From: Symbiodinium natans
Taxonomy: Eukaryota; Sar; Dinophyceae; Suessiales; Symbiodiniaceae
Length of the DNA stretch: 64,000 nucleotides
Assembly (NCBI GenBank): GCA_905221605.1
Contig: CAJNDS010002488.1
Span: forward strand, 194,900-258,899
Reading direction: 5' to 3'
Below, one piece after another: positions 63,600 to 64,000 of this stretch (position 1 is the stretch's first letter; each line of letters starts with the position of its first letter). A program made the translations under genes and the position numbers. A model generated the notes under the pieces. It was not told the origin of the DNA and ran no database searches. It saw nothing but the letters and a program-made list of their open reading frames with translations.

Positions 63600-64000
63600 C
63601 TTTAACCCCTCTAACAAAAATGGTCCGAAATAAGATCCTGGTAAGCCTCAGCAAAGGGTCATATTCCAAGGCCTGGGCTTTACGGGTTAAGGGTTTAGGG
63701 TCGTGTCACCCCCTCTTTACCCTCAATACTTTTGCAGGACATCCCTTGGGAGGACCCCCACCCCCCCGTGCCTTGGACGCTTAACGTCTATTCTGCGCGT
63801 GCTCTTTGTTTTCTTGGATTCTTCCCGAAAACCAATTCTGAAATTGGGTTCTCGTTTGGCGCTTCAACACGGAAGGCGTTCTATCGGATCGCTTTTTGGC
63901 GAAAGAGGCCACGAAGAGGAGACGGTCAACGGAGGAGGGTCGGACGGAATGAATTTTGACGGGAGGCCGCGGAGACGACACGGTCAAGGGAGGGGGTGCC
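63600..64000. other. Right edge, unassigned unique sequence
   Basis: Largely free of telomeric repeats. Both strands are open over 60-70 codons (minus: VDRLLFVASFAKKRSDRTPS; plus: FFPKTNSEIGFSFGASTRKA) without clear splice borders, so no gene is called. Confidence 0.3.

Overview
This 64 kb window looks like nuclear DNA of a dinoflagellate, most likely of the Symbiodiniaceae/Suessiales type. Three things point there. Arrays of the heptamer TTTAGGG (the plant/dinoflagellate telomere repeat) are scattered through the whole window instead of sitting at one end. Two long minus-strand ORFs encode a ubiquitin-like domain followed by ten 41-residue RCC1-like repeats with the signature AFAAILGDGSVVTWG, a family I know from Symbiodiniaceae gene sets. 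The remaining coding-looking DNA comes as short islands with GT-AG or GC-AG borders. No rRNA, tRNA, CRISPR array, bacterial operon or telomere-terminal end was found.

Layout. Between the telomeric arrays lie islands of about 30-200 bp. When these are read on the minus strand, many are open, rich in G/C at third codon positions, and bounded by a good acceptor upstream and a GT or GC donor downstream. Three groups can be strung together in one reading phase: chain A (28-5009, carrying an Arg-Ser domain), chain B (30293-31936) and chain C (41593-44931). Isolated minus-strand exons of the same kind occur up to 63.6 kb, and one well-bounded island at 51.8 kb reads on the plus strand. I infer several large, mostly minus-strand genes whose introns consist of telomeric arrays, small inverted-repeat elements and homopolymer tracts. 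I do not recognise the encoded proteins apart from the RS domain and a weak Sel1-like match.

The two intronless ubiquitin-like/RCC1-like genes (16465-17901 and 55817-57247) lie on the same strand about 39 kb apart; a decayed single repeat unit of the same family is at 9160-9270. A satellite block occupies 33.1-35.7 kb: a 22 bp minisatellite, then a palindromic higher-order array, then an AT-rich block folded into a long inverted repeat. At least nine families of about 80-280 bp inverted-repeat elements are each present in two to eight copies, and in three or four copies a telomeric block has been inserted into the element.

The most interesting inference is that the telomeric heptamer carries both splice signals (G/GTTTAG/G). 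Sense-orientation TTTAGGG arrays could therefore act as self-excising intron material. Exon coordinates were derived by eye and need transcript evidence.
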